A stretch of DNA of 61,630 bases from the NCBI GenBank assembly GCA_021604105.1, contig BQIW01000015.1, forward strand, positions 1-61,630. The letters run 5' to 3'. Below, piece by piece: positions 47,898 to 56,993 of this stretch (position 1 is the first letter of the stretch; each line of letters opens with the position of its first letter). The position numbers and the translations under genes were made by a program. The notes beneath the pieces are model-generated. The model searched no databases. It saw only the letters and a program-made list of their open reading frames with translations, and was not told the DNA's origin. This DNA is from Nitrospirales bacterium (lineage in GTDB: Bacteria; Nitrospirota; Nitrospiria; Nitrospirales; UBA8639).

Positions 47898-49099
47898 TGT
47901 CGGGGACGGGTTTTCGATGGTGTGGGTCGATTCCTGGTCAGCTGTTCATAGATGGCCACGAAACGATCGAGAAATTGGTTCTGGTCGAATGCCTTGAGCG
48001 CGAAACGACGGGCGGCGAGTCCCAGAGATTCGGCGTAATCCCGATTGCTGACAATTTTTAGTAGCGCCATGCCGAGGGTTGCAGGGTCTTCGGGAGGTAC
48101 AAGGAGTCCTGTTTGCTCATGCTTCACATACTCTGTAAAGCCGCCACTTTCGCTTACGACGACCGCTGTGCCTCGCATCATCGCTTCAGCCGCTGCGTTT
48201 CCGAAGGCCTCCGCGCCCCGCGAGGGTACGACTTGTACCCAGGCGGCATCAAAACGGCGTTCGATTGTCTCGCGTGGCTGGTGTCCGAGAAAGTCGATGT
48301 TCGCGCCAAGCTGTTTTGCGATTTCCCGCAATCGGCGACTCTCCGGTCCCTCCCCGGCAATGAGTAGCTGCGTCTGTGGCAGAGACTGAATGACGAGCTT
48401 GAAAGCATCGAGCAGGATATCGACTCCCTTCTCGTGCGCCAAGCGACCCGAGAACACGATGGTCGGCGGATCCTCTAACGGAGGCCGCTGTGTACGTGCC
48501 ACTACGCCGTTGTGGATCACCTCAACAGGGGTGGTGCCGGATACTTCCAGCCATCCTGCGACTGATCGGCTGTTCGCGACGACCACATCAAATACGCCTT
48601 GCCAGTAGCGCCACAGGCGAAGTTGTGTCATCAGGAGCGGCCAGGCAACGAGGGGCACACAACCGTTTTGATAGCAGACGGAGCCGGCAGGTTCATTGCA
48701 TCCCCTCCCATCGGGCAAGACTCTTGATCCAATCGGACAAACGGTTCGGTACCACCCGTCGTGATAGATGGCAGGAATGTCGCGCAACAACGGCAAAATT
48801 AATGGCGACAATTGAGAAAGAAATAATCGCACATGCACAACGTCGGGTTTAAATTCTGCCAATGCGCGACGCAGACTGAAAAAGGCAGATAGGTTGCCGC
48901 ACCAAAGCGCTGCCCGCAAAGGTGAAGGTGTCCCAAAACAGTGGTAGTTGGCCAGATCCCTGTCCCCGTTGGTATGCGCCCGGCTAGAAAATAGGCGTAC
49001 ATCGTGGCCACGTGCCCGCAAACCGTCGCGCAGTGCCAGCGTGACGATTTCGTTGCCGCCTCTCGGTACGCTGTAATCGCTAATCAACAGAATCTTCAT
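47894..49099 (-). CDS. GT4-type glycosyltransferase
   Basis: 401 residues. Seen: ILLISDYSVPRGGNEIVTLA with a glycine-rich N-terminal loop, SLFHVRLFLSQL-like acceptor helix region, VFSGRLAHEKGVDILLDAF near residue 215, LIAGEGPESRRLREIA and the retaining-GT4 E-x7-E box GAEAFGNAAAEAM near 300. It uses a nucleotide sugar to extend a surface or secreted glycan. With the oxidoreductase and the phosphatase-family gene it makes a G+C-rich block; no other polysaccharide genes are in view. Confidence 0.93.
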   Translation of the reverse strand: MKILLISDYSVPRGGNEIVTLALRDGLRARGHDVRLFSSRAHTNGDRDLANYHCFGTPSPLRAALWCGNLSAFFSLRRALAEFKPDVVHVRLFLSQLSPLILPLLRDIPAIYHDGWYRTVCPIGSRVLPDGRGCNEPAGSVCYQNGCVPLVAWPLLMTQLRLWRYWQGVFDVVVANSRSVAGWLEVSGTTPVEVIHNGVVARTQRPPLEDPPTIVFSGRLAHEKGVDILLDAFKLVIQSLPQTQLLIAGEGPESRRLREIAKQLGANIDFLGHQPRETIERRFDAAWVQVVPSRGAEAFGNAAAEAMMRGTAVVVSESGGFTEYVKHEQTGLLVPPEDPATLGMALLKIVSNRDYAESLGLAARRFALKAFDQNQFLDRFVAIYEQLTRNRPTPSKTRPRH

Positions 49100-50052
49100 A
49101 TCCTGAGTGAGAACCTATTCTCTGTGGATAATCAAATTCTATGAGAGGCCGGCAGCCCAGCTACCATCTTTGCCGCGCACAAACCTTCAGGATACCGCTG
49201 CTGAATCCAAAGACTTCGTGATGTGTAAATCGGAGGTAATAGGTGTCTTGCATTTTGGATTCTTATTGCCATTCGTGTCTATCAAGGAAATTCCTCGCCA
49301 GGGTCATGATGGCATGGAAACCCCCGAGGCGATGGTACAAGAAATTCTTGATCTACTCAGCCCCTTCCGTTGACTGACCTCCTTCCGGTATGGGCAAGTG
49401 AGGTGCATCTTCACAAATAGTAGGCCATCCAAGATTCAGCATTCAGGGATGGTTCAATAGTCAGCTTACTGCCCGGCGCTGGAAAGTCAATTCAAATTAA
49501 CTCTAAGTGAACCCATTCGGCCTCTCGGTCCCCTCCACTCGGGCCTATGTGAACAAATCCTACAACAGGGTTTTTCCTACAAGTGGTGTTCGGGAATGGA
49601 GCCACAACGTCAGTTTGCGCCCACCCTTCAATCCTCAACACTTCCGTTACTGTAATTTCCAGAAAAGTCCGTAGATGCTAGCAGTCCCGGTGAGCAGAGG
49701 CTTCACGAGCAGAGCACAAAGCTCCGCGAAATTTCCTGGACGGTGGAAGGCTTGAGGGGATATTTCCGAGCGATAGCTATGAAATGATTCAGGAACGGCG
49801 CGGCTCTTGCTGTCACCATAAAGTATAGAAGATGATGAGGAAGGTCCGATTGTCCAGTGAGGTGATGCCGAGAAACAAATTTCCTGGAACTTGGACAAAT
49901 TTATAAAAGCTCAACCAGAAATGGCCAGCCAAGACGTAAGTTTAACCAGAGGGTAATTTCAATTTCCGAGTGCAGCGGGTGTTGATTGCCATAGGGCCCA
50001 AGCTTAAGACTGCCCGTATCCTAGCATTTTCTGTATTGGAGGGAATTCAAAT
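49100..50052. other. long stretch without a convincing gene
   Basis: About 950 bases. Short frames exist (plus strand 49107-49373 and minus strand 49647-49898) but neither has a good ribosome site or a family I can name. The composition suggests decayed sequence at the border of the G+C-rich glycan block. Confidence 0.5.
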
Positions 50053-53000
50053 TTATGCTTCGCCCATTGAAGCCGTCCCCTGAGTGGAAGATGAGCCGAA
50101 CTTCTTCAGCAAGATTCCAAATAAGGCTGGTAATGCCGGGATAAAAGCTAAGGCTACTGCACGAATATCCTGTTGGGTAGAAATTAAAAAAATGGCGAAA
50201 AGGATGATCAAGCCTCCCATCGGCCAAACCAGCTTTTTCCAAATGCTCGTTGGCCCTGTCCTCTCAAGCAGAGCAAATTCCTCTTCCTCGCATATATTTA
50301 AAACGAATTGCCGAAAACTCTCATTAATCATTTGAAGATCAGGATTCAAAAGAATCAAGTTCTTCTGCAATAGGGTTCTCACGCCCGGATTTTGGGAATT
50401 CAGAAAACGATCTGTGGCCAGGTGATATAAGGCAAGTTTTTCGGTATCAGAACAAATACTCCACCAGGCCCGATATTCACCGGCAAGGGCATCCAATATG
50501 AATAAGGGAACTTTGTCCTTGGCTTGAGTGCAAGCTAACATTTTGCTCAACTGGCTCTTTTCTTCGAGAAGGGTGTCCCCATATTTGCGATGTTCGGGGC
50601 TCACCTTACATTCATCTGTAAAAATTCTAATTTGCTCCACATTCAGATTTTCACCAGCCAGATCATTGAACACCTTTTCTTCAAATTTGTGTTGTTCTTG
50701 TAACTCCCATTCCGGCGTCCAGAAGACAACTTTGAATTTCGCCAGAATTTTGGTCCAACGCTGGCGGTAATCTCGGGTAGATTTGGAATCAGGATCTGCA
50801 GAAAACTGACGGTACGACCAATTCAGTAAATCAATCGGGGATACCAGCCAAACTGTTCTCCCTTTCATGTGATATCTTTCCAGCCGCCGGAGAATTCGAA
50901 TATTTTTATCTTGTTCTTCCCACATGTGCGTCAGGGGATCTATAAAAATAATGTGCGGATGAAAGAGTGAAAGCATGCGAAAATAAAACGCATGCAATCG
51001 AGTTGATGTATGACTGCACAAATGTTGGAGAAGTTCCCCTTGATATGATTTATCATGGGCGTGAAAAAATACAGATGCTTGAAGCCGGATAATCAAGTCC
51101 TGGCTTTTGGCACCATCCAACAGCCGACTTTGATTGCCTTCCGGCATCTGATATCCCAAATAAAAAATTCGCTGTGAGATAAAATTTGGCAACCGATATA
51201 ACACAATTAAGAACATAAGCGGTAAGATCACCCACACCATTCCGAAACCCCCGCTAACTCCTAATATTTTTTGCACAAGATTGTTGGGTGCGATGGCCAA
51301 ATGGAACACTAACCCGACAATGACGAGCGATATGACGATGAGGACTAGCCGCTTCCTTATTAAGGCGTCAAGGACACCAAGGCCCATAGTAACCAACGCA
51401 ACTATGATTAATCCCCGACCCATGTATGTGTAGCGTTCTTTAGAAAACAATGAAGACGTCGAGGCTGAAGTTTCAGGAAATATTGGAAGAAAACCTCCTG
51501 TCTGTTCGGAACTGTCATTATAAAAAGGTCGCAGTTCCTCATGAAGCCATTCGACAAGCGAATTGTCTGGTTCATTTTTTTTATTCCGTTGAACTAATTT
51601 TGAAATCTTGTCCTCCATTTTCTTCGGTATCCGGTTTATGTAAGCATAAGAATTTTCAAGTACACCTAAAGTTTCCCCTACAAGGTTGTCCTTTTTGTCT
51701 TTTTTTGAAAATTCGGGCACTGATGCATCTTCAGGAGATCGAGTTGGTAAAAATATTTCATGGACGTTGAACCCTAAATGCATCCCCTTGTTCAACAAAT
51801 GGTCCGTGACATTATTCCCCGCCTCATCAAAGTCGACTCGCATGTAAGAATTTTGTATGTCATTTTCCCGTTGTTGAAGCGATTGTTCACGAAAATTTTG
51901 GAGGTACTGATTCAACAACAGCATTTCCTCATCAAACGCCACCATGAAGATACTCAGGCTCGGGACGGCGGAAAAGATTAGCATGAAGGTCATCACCATC
52001 CATGTATAGCTGGTAGTATAGGATTGGGGTGAATACCTTTTGAGAAGTTCATTGCATTTAGAAGCAAGATGTCGTGGATATTTTTCGGTCCTAATTTTCG
52101 ATATGAGTCGTTCAAAATTCAGTATGTAATACATGACCGACATGCCGATAAAGGCGAATGCCATGGCACGCAGCAGAATAGCTTGTCCGTTACCAGTTAG
52201 CATTAATCCTCCAAAAATTAAAACAAGGGCGCTGTTAATGAGCGCAATGGTAGTATATCTCCTGTGGTACACTTCCTTCGGCCACATCCATGATGCTTGT
52301 CCACTCCTCAGGTCTCCCACTATTAACAATCCAAATAAGAGTCCGCCAAGAATGACTGTGGCATAGAGTGCAAACAATACTGTCGATATAAAAAGTGCCA
52401 CTCCATTGGCTGTCCTGAGCAGGTTCTTATCTCTATAGACAATCAAGGTCCAAGGGAGATCAAGGTTGTTGCTCCCAATTGGCGCAACATAAAATTGGGT
52501 GTCATTGCCAGCATAGGTTACATCCACATTGTCCGCGTTCCTAGCCAGCACAAGGGAACGGAGTCGCCGGTCTTGATTAGTTTCACTAAAAAGATTTTCT
52601 CGCAAATTTCTTCTCATATCAGAGTGAAAGAGCACTTTTCCGTCCTCATCGATGATGGCATATCCAAAGCCAGGGGGAACAACCGGATACATGAGAGAGA
52701 GAAGTTTTCCTTCCATAGCGGCCACCGCTATTTGAGGGCTCGGATTATCATCTCCAGCAGGAGGATTCACAGGATTTTCCCTTCCCCTAACGGACTCGGT
52801 CCAAATGGCTTTCTGTGTTCCTGCGGTAGTTTTATCATTGAATTCGCTTTTAATCGAAATGACCACTTCATTTTTTCCACTCGTCCAGGAATAAATAGGC
52901 TCGATAAAAAAGGAGTGGGAACGCTTTTTGGAAGATTCCGTTTCTAATCTATACAAACGGTTTTCTAAGACTCGTTGAACGTATTGTCTCTCTTTGAGAT

Positions 53001-54645
53001 TGGGAGAATTGATTCCAGCTTTGGCAATCGTGAAATAATTCGCTACTTCCCCGTCGGGGGTTACCCAAAATAATCCATTAAAATAAGGATACTCGTATGT
53101 AGCTTTATTCCCTCCTTTTACTTTTATTTCATTCTTTTTCCCCTCACTCTTACAAGCAGCTTCAATTTGATTGCCCGACTTCCAATAGTATTTAAGGAAA
53201 TCCGGTCTCACAACCCGTTTTTCATTTGGGTTTCCATTGCATACTTTATATGCAGAGGCATAATTCGTATCCTGTTTTTTGAGCTCGTTTAAAACGAGCC
53301 GAAGCTCATCTGTAAACCCTGCTTGAATTTTTCCACTAACATGTATCAGTCGATCATCAAGCTTCCTTTCAGCAGTGGAGTATGCATACAAATCAGCGAG
53401 ACCAAATGTCAGTAACGCGGTACCCATGAGTGAAAAGAACATGAGCGAGACGACATCAACAATGGTCAATCGATCTTTAGGCCCCATAGACCAGAGTTTT
53501 AGAAGCGGCAGACTAAAGGTTAGGGCAAAAAATGCGAAGACGCTCGGTAGAAGTATCGGCGTAGGGATTGCCATTGCGTCAGCTCGAAAGGTCCGGGAAG
53601 GTACAAGCCCTCCCAGTATGAAAGCGATGTCCTCCGAGCCATTTTTATAACGGGGAAAAGGCAAAAAACCGGGTTGCGTAAAAAATAGAAGAGTGTCATC
53701 CCCAAAGGAAATGGTACTGATTGAAGGCACCTGCTTGAGTAGACTGTCATCCACATATTGTGCTTTATGTAGGTCTCTTTTGCCACTCGATGGCAAACTG
53801 CTTCGCCCCCCTGTTGTCGGCATGGAAAGACCCACATTCTCATGCTGAGTAAGTATATCCAGCAGTTGGAATTTAAGGGAGGTCGCATGCTTGGTCGATG
53901 ACTTTTGATAGATAACAGTTCCATTACTATCTGCTAAAAGCAAATCGGCAAAGATATCGTCGATTGGAAGCCGCTGCAAAAACGTGTCCAAGTCAAGCTC
54001 TCCCCTTAACTGAAGAGAACAGGGATTTTTTATTATCTTTTCATTTTGGCTCTCGTTGGACCAAACAACCGTTTCCACTTGCACATTATTACCCGGACAT
54101 TCCCCTGGCACTTCTTTTTGGATGGTAAGTCTGGCTCCATGTAATGTGCGTTCAAGATGCAGATTGAACTTTGTTTGTGTAAAAAATATTTTTGAATTAA
54201 ACTGACTGATGATGAAGTCTGTCTTCTCATGGCTCACCTTGCTGGGAACATCCAGATAATTGGATTTGGGGCACGGTACGTTAGTTCTTTTACCATTAGA
54301 GACAATTTCTAGTTCTACTTTTTTGAAATGGCTATCATCAATTAGTTGCTTACACGTATCACTTATACTTCCAACATTTTCCCCTTTGTTAGCTATTCCA
54401 TTGGCTAATGCTTTCAGTATTTGTGCGTGTCCTTCAACCGTATCAGATAAATTCTGCCCAGCCTCAGCTAAAATCCTGAAATTGCGCTGAGTTAAAAATG
54501 CTCGACGATCCTCAACATATAGGTAGTACCAAATTCCAGCACCACATAAAATGATTATGTACCCGATTAAAGCTAGCCAAGCGGATATGATAGGAGTTTT
54601 GGTATCATTTCCATTCGACGGACGTTTGAGAATATTTAATGTCAT
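50053..54645 (-). CDS. giant multi-sensor membrane protein with NTPase-like cytoplasmic tail
   Basis: 1530 residues, one uninterrupted frame. Predicted order: a membrane helix (20-45), a periplasmic sensor-like domain to about 355, two helices (360-420), a second periplasmic domain resembling Cache (430-740; PPGFGYAIIDEDGKVLFHSD), four to five helices (745-900), a third periplasmic segment (900-1065), three helices (1070-1150), a cytoplasmic region (1150-1470), and a final helical hairpin (1472-1515). The cytoplasmic part looks like an AAA/STAND-type core without a Walker A loop: PHIIFIDPLTHMWEEQD resembles Walker B (near 1230). It is followed by a winged-helix-like stretch, WWSICSDTEKLALYHLATDR. 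No kinase, cyclase or methyl-accepting domain is seen. Lower G+C than its neighbours. Function unknown; signal transduction is inferred from the Cache-like parts. Confidence 0.85.
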   Translation of the reverse strand: MTLNILKRPSNGNDTKTPIISAWLALIGYIIILCGAGIWYYLYVEDRRAFLTQRNFRILAEAGQNLSDTVEGHAQILKALANGIANKGENVGSISDTCKQLIDDSHFKKVELEIVSNGKRTNVPCPKSNYLDVPSKVSHEKTDFIISQFNSKIFFTQTKFNLHLERTLHGARLTIQKEVPGECPGNNVQVETVVWSNESQNEKIIKNPCSLQLRGELDLDTFLQRLPIDDIFADLLLADSNGTVIYQKSSTKHATSLKFQLLDILTQHENVGLSMPTTGGRSSLPSSGKRDLHKAQYVDDSLLKQVPSISTISFGDDTLLFFTQPGFLPFPRYKNGSEDIAFILGGLVPSRTFRADAMAIPTPILLPSVFAFFALTFSLPLLKLWSMGPKDRLTIVDVVSLMFFSLMGTALLTFGLADLYAYSTAERKLDDRLIHVSGKIQAGFTDELRLVLNELKKQDTNYASAYKVCNGNPNEKRVVRPDFLKYYWKSGNQIEAACKSEGKKNEIKVKGGNKATYEYPYFNGLFWVTPDGEVANYFTIAKAGINSPNLKERQYVQRVLENRLYRLETESSKKRSHSFFIEPIYSWTSGKNEVVISIKSEFNDKTTAGTQKAIWTESVRGRENPVNPPAGDDNPSPQIAVAAMEGKLLSLMYPVVPPGFGYAIIDEDGKVLFHSDMRRNLRENLFSETNQDRRLRSLVLARNADNVDVTYAGNDTQFYVAPIGSNNLDLPWTLIVYRDKNLLRTANGVALFISTVLFALYATVILGGLLFGLLIVGDLRSGQASWMWPKEVYHRRYTTIALINSALVLIFGGLMLTGNGQAILLRAMAFAFIGMSVMYYILNFERLISKIRTEKYPRHLASKCNELLKRYSPQSYTTSYTWMVMTFMLIFSAVPSLSIFMVAFDEEMLLLNQYLQNFREQSLQQRENDIQNSYMRVDFDEAGNNVTDHLLNKGMHLGFNVHEIFLPTRSPEDASVPEFSKKDKKDNLVGETLGVLENSYAYINRIPKKMEDKISKLVQRNKKNEPDNSLVEWLHEELRPFYNDSSEQTGGFLPIFPETSASTSSLFSKERYTYMGRGLIIVALVTMGLGVLDALIRKRLVLIVISLVIVGLVFHLAIAPNNLVQKILGVSGGFGMVWVILPLMFLIVLYRLPNFISQRIFYLGYQMPEGNQSRLLDGAKSQDLIIRLQASVFFHAHDKSYQGELLQHLCSHTSTRLHAFYFRMLSLFHPHIIFIDPLTHMWEEQDKNIRILRRLERYHMKGRTVWLVSPIDLLNWSYRQFSADPDSKSTRDYRQRWTKILAKFKVVFWTPEWELQEQHKFEEKVFNDLAGENLNVEQIRIFTDECKVSPEHRKYGDTLLEEKSQLSKMLACTQAKDKVPLFILDALAGEYRAWWSICSDTEKLALYHLATDRFLNSQNPGVRTLLQKNLILLNPDLQMINESFRQFVLNICEEEEFALLERTGPTSIWKKLVWPMGGLIILFAIFLISTQQDIRAVALAFIPALPALFGILLKKFGSSSTQGTASMGEA

Positions 54646-55573
54646 TGTGCGCTACCACCTGGAAATGTGATTGGTTGACATGGTCGCCAACCTAATGAAA
54701 GCGCATTGCCCTTTTAGATATTTTTATGGGTATGTGCGTATGGGGTTCCTCCTTCAGACTTATCCCTTCAAAACTGCAAAAATAGTGCAACAATAAAAAA
54801 CAATATTAGGAAGAGGGGGAAAACGCCTAAGCCATTGAGAATTTGACCCTTTTATTTTGCAGAAAAAATAATTCAAGAGGCAGATAAAAAAGCTTAAATT
54901 ATTGTGTTATACGAAGAGATACACCTTGTATCTTTTCGTGTAACTTTCAAGAGCAAAATGGAGTGCAAAAATTTTGTGAAGACGTTGCCGAAGGGCAAGA
55001 TAAGAAACATTCATGGAAACCAATACTGTAAAATATGTTTCCGGCCTATTATTCCGGTTTTCCAACCCTCCATTAAACGACTGTTTGGCAAATAAATCAC
55101 CGATTGGGAACCCATAGGCTTAAAACGTAGGCTAAGAAAGGTGCCAATAACGTAAGGGCGTTGTGAGTTGTCTCTGTGGGAAGTTATTGTTTTCTAACAG
55201 ATCAAACACTTGAAGAATTTCAATGATTCTTTTTCGTCCAAGACAATTGAAAGCAAATTATGGGTCAGGCCCTGGCATCAAAAAGTATTGCTCCGTCTGC
55301 TTCGTATAGAGAGGCACCGTTGCACCCTAGCTGCTCTACTTCCATGGTCGAGGTTATTTCACCTTGGTAGTCCAGGCAGAATCGAAGACCACGGCGTCCC
55401 TGTGTTCCAGCAAATGCCCTTTTCCACCAGAATTTATCTGAATCGCCCTTGAAACTACTCCGAGTCTTTAATCGATTTTCTTTTAGTTTTGGAAACAGGA
55501 ATTCCGAGGGCGGGCGAGGCAGCCCATTAATTCAGATTATGGGCCGACTAATATAAGATGCATGGCTGGATGT
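54646..55573. other. gene-poor stretch upstream of the giant sensor
   Basis: About 930 AT-rich bases. The promoter of the 1530-residue gene should lie near 54650-54800. Short frames at 54904-55095 and 55210-55452 lack ribosome sites and homology signs. I see nothing else supportable. Confidence 0.5.
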
Positions 55574-55586
55574 TCACATCCAGCCA
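55563..55586 (-). terminator. hairpin at the end of the 32-residue membrane protein gene
   Basis: A perfect 10-bp stem TGGCTGGATG/CATCCAGCCA with a TTCA loop that includes the stop codon. On the minus strand it is not followed by a strong T-tract, so it may be a protective hairpin and not an intrinsic terminator. Confidence 0.45.
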
Positions 55587-55672
55587 CTGCCCCCCATCAC
55601 GATTGCCGTGAGGTATACATAACTAGCCGTGATGCCAAGGTTTACAGTCAACGTCAAAATAAATGTGCTCAT
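55574..55672 (-). CDS. 32-residue single-helix membrane protein
   Basis: A short frame on the minus strand with a strong ribosome site (AAGGAAGGA about eight bases before the ATG at 55672). The peptide starts MSTFILTLTVNLGI, continues as a hydrophobic helix (ASYVYLTAIVMGG) and ends in GSGWM. The stop lies inside a 10-bp hairpin (TGGCTGGATG/CATCCAGCCA) that may end the transcript. Small one-helix proteins like this often join respiratory oxidase or transporter complexes, but no partner lies beside it. Confidence 0.6.
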   Translation of the reverse strand: MSTFILTLTVNLGITASYVYLTAIVMGGSGWM

Positions 55673-55806
55673 TGATTATTCCTTCCTTCTGTTTCTCATC
55701 CACGTTGGTATGGCTCAAACATCCAAATGTTTGATCACAGCCATGCTGTTGATACCGACGAGGGAGAGGTGTAAATAATCAAACTTTCCCAAGGTATCTT
55801 TTTGAC

Positions 55807-55920
55807 CTACGAAGTTTTGCCCGGATCGGTAGCTGCAGGGTCCCGAGGACGCTTCCCCTTCAACATCACGATCATGCCAATAATCCCCAAAATAATAGAA
55901 AGTATCCCGAAAAGTTCCAT
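55807..55920 (-). CDS. 37-residue single-helix membrane protein
   Basis: Minus-strand frame with a near-perfect ribosome site (AAGGAGGAGG just before the ATG at 55920). It begins MELFGILSIILGIIG, one membrane helix, followed by a positively charged juxtamembrane LKGKRPRDP and a short polar tail. It is 134 nt upstream of the 32-residue gene on the same strand, so the two may be one transcript. The ribosome site and the amphipathic layout make chance unlikely. Confidence 0.65.
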   Translation of the reverse strand: MELFGILSIILGIIGMIVMLKGKRPRDPAATDPGKTS

Positions 55921-56155
55921 GACCTCCTCCTTGTTCTATGTTTACCTGATTAGGACAACGGGAATGCCCAACAAGGGCTATATTTCGTTTACAATGACAA
56001 TATATCCGGTGGGAGAAACGGGAGGGTCAGGCTTGTCGAAGATTTTAGAATATAAAGATTCAAAACATCTCAGAATGAGACGAGGGCGGCACCTTAATAT
56101 ACCGACCATTCAGCTCTACTCAGGTATTGTCCTTCCTTATCAAAGGAGTGCTAAT

Positions 56156-56191
56156 ATGAGGTTTCTTCGAGTTGTCCTTAACCGGAGCTGA
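56156..56191 (+). CDS. 11-residue leader peptide
   Basis: AAAGGAG (56142-56148) is followed seven bases later by an ATG that reads MRFLRVVLNRS and stops three nucleotides before the next gene's ATG. The last codons contain the GGAG that serves the downstream gene. The layout fits translational coupling of the exported protein to this leader. Confidence 0.4.
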   Translation: MRFLRVVLNRS

Positions 56192-56193
56192 AG

Positions 56194-56568
56194 ATGAAGC
56201 TGTTCTCTTCTCTCGCCATCATCACCCTTGCGGTCGTCTTTGCTACCCCGATGTTCGCCGAACCTTATCCGCACTCCTGTGAGATCGTGTTAGACAGGGT
56301 TGAAGCAGCCCGGAAAGCGCTCCTTCCATTTCGTCGGACCATGGAACTGTTAAAAGCCCATCAATCCGGCGCATATGGTGAAGCGGAGGCCTGCGTGACC
56401 GGGAGTCGGCATGGTGGGGATACATCCGTCCATTGTACTCAGTCGCGATGGCACAGCCCGAAACCAGATACATTTGCCTTGGTGGCCATAGACCAATACA
56501 GGCAGAAGAGAAAAACATTTGAAGAATTGTTTCAACAAGCCAGGCAGATCTGTCTGCATGAGCCATAA
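56194..56568 (+). CDS. small exported cysteine-containing protein, first of a tandem pair
   Basis: 124 residues. A Sec signal peptide (LFSSLAIITLAVVFATPMFA) is followed by EPYPHSCEIVLDRVEAARKA. Four cysteines follow the signal (near 29, 67, 81 and 120), in positions matching those of the next gene, so two disulfides in the periplasm are likely. The mature chain is mostly helical. Family not recognised. The next gene is a clear paralogue. Confidence 0.75.
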   Translation: MKLFSSLAIITLAVVFATPMFAEPYPHSCEIVLDRVEAARKALLPFRRTMELLKAHQSGAYGEAEACVTGSRHGGDTSVHCTQSRWHSPKPDTFALVAIDQYRQKRKTFEELFQQARQICLHEP

Positions 56569-56612
56569 CCACACACGAGAGTCGTGAACGTGTTATCGGG
56601 AATCAAACTGTG

Positions 56613-56993
56613 ATGGTCAAATCTTTGTATGGCATCGGTCTTCCTCTTCTGCTTCTCCTCACTTGGACGTGTCCTGCCGGCAGCGAACCGTATTCTCCTT
56701 CCTGTGGTCACGCAGTAGAAAAAGTGATTAAGGATCGAAAGAATCTCAGTGCCTATCAACGGACTTTACAATCAGCCAGGAGCCGGGAGCGTGTAGCCTA
56801 TGCAGACTTAGCGGTATGTGCACGAGGTGGAATCTTTAGTGTGGGACGAGCCGTGGCATGCAATCAGGCCTCCTGGAAGGCCCCGGTACGAACGAAGGAA
56901 TTAATTGAAGCCGAGGAAGACTATCGACAGGCAAGAAATGAATTTGAGAAGTCCTTTGAATACGCTGAGAACTCCTGCCTCTTATCCCCCTAA
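56613..56993 (+). CDS. small exported cysteine-containing protein, second of a tandem pair
   Basis: 126 residues from the ATG at 56613 (a GTG one codon upstream is possible). Signal peptide LYGIGLPLLLLLTWTCPAGS, then EPYSPSCGHAVEKVIKDRKN, parallel to the EPYPHSC start of the upstream gene. The cysteine spacing, a basic-plus-helix pattern and a QARNEFEKSFEYAENSC ending (compare QKRKTFEELFQQARQIC) show a tandem duplication with strong divergence. Role unknown; 45 nt separate the two genes. Confidence 0.75.
   Translation: MVKSLYGIGLPLLLLLTWTCPAGSEPYSPSCGHAVEKVIKDRKNLSAYQRTLQSARSRERVAYADLAVCARGGIFSVGRAVACNQASWKAPVRTKELIEAEEDYRQARNEFEKSFEYAENSCLLSP

Noticed and set aside
49107-49373. 88-residue plus-strand frame after the glycosyltransferase
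   Set aside because: No ribosome site, uneven composition and no family resemblance.
49647-49898. 83-residue minus-strand frame in the 49-50 kb gap
   Set aside because: Ser-rich and without a family or a good ribosome site.
54904-55095. 63-residue plus-strand frame upstream of the giant sensor
   Set aside because: Non-ATG start, no ribosome site. A CxxC is present, but this is not enough for a call.
55210-55452. 80-residue plus-strand frame
   Set aside because: Composition is not protein-like and no ribosome site is seen; the real small genes here are on the other strand.
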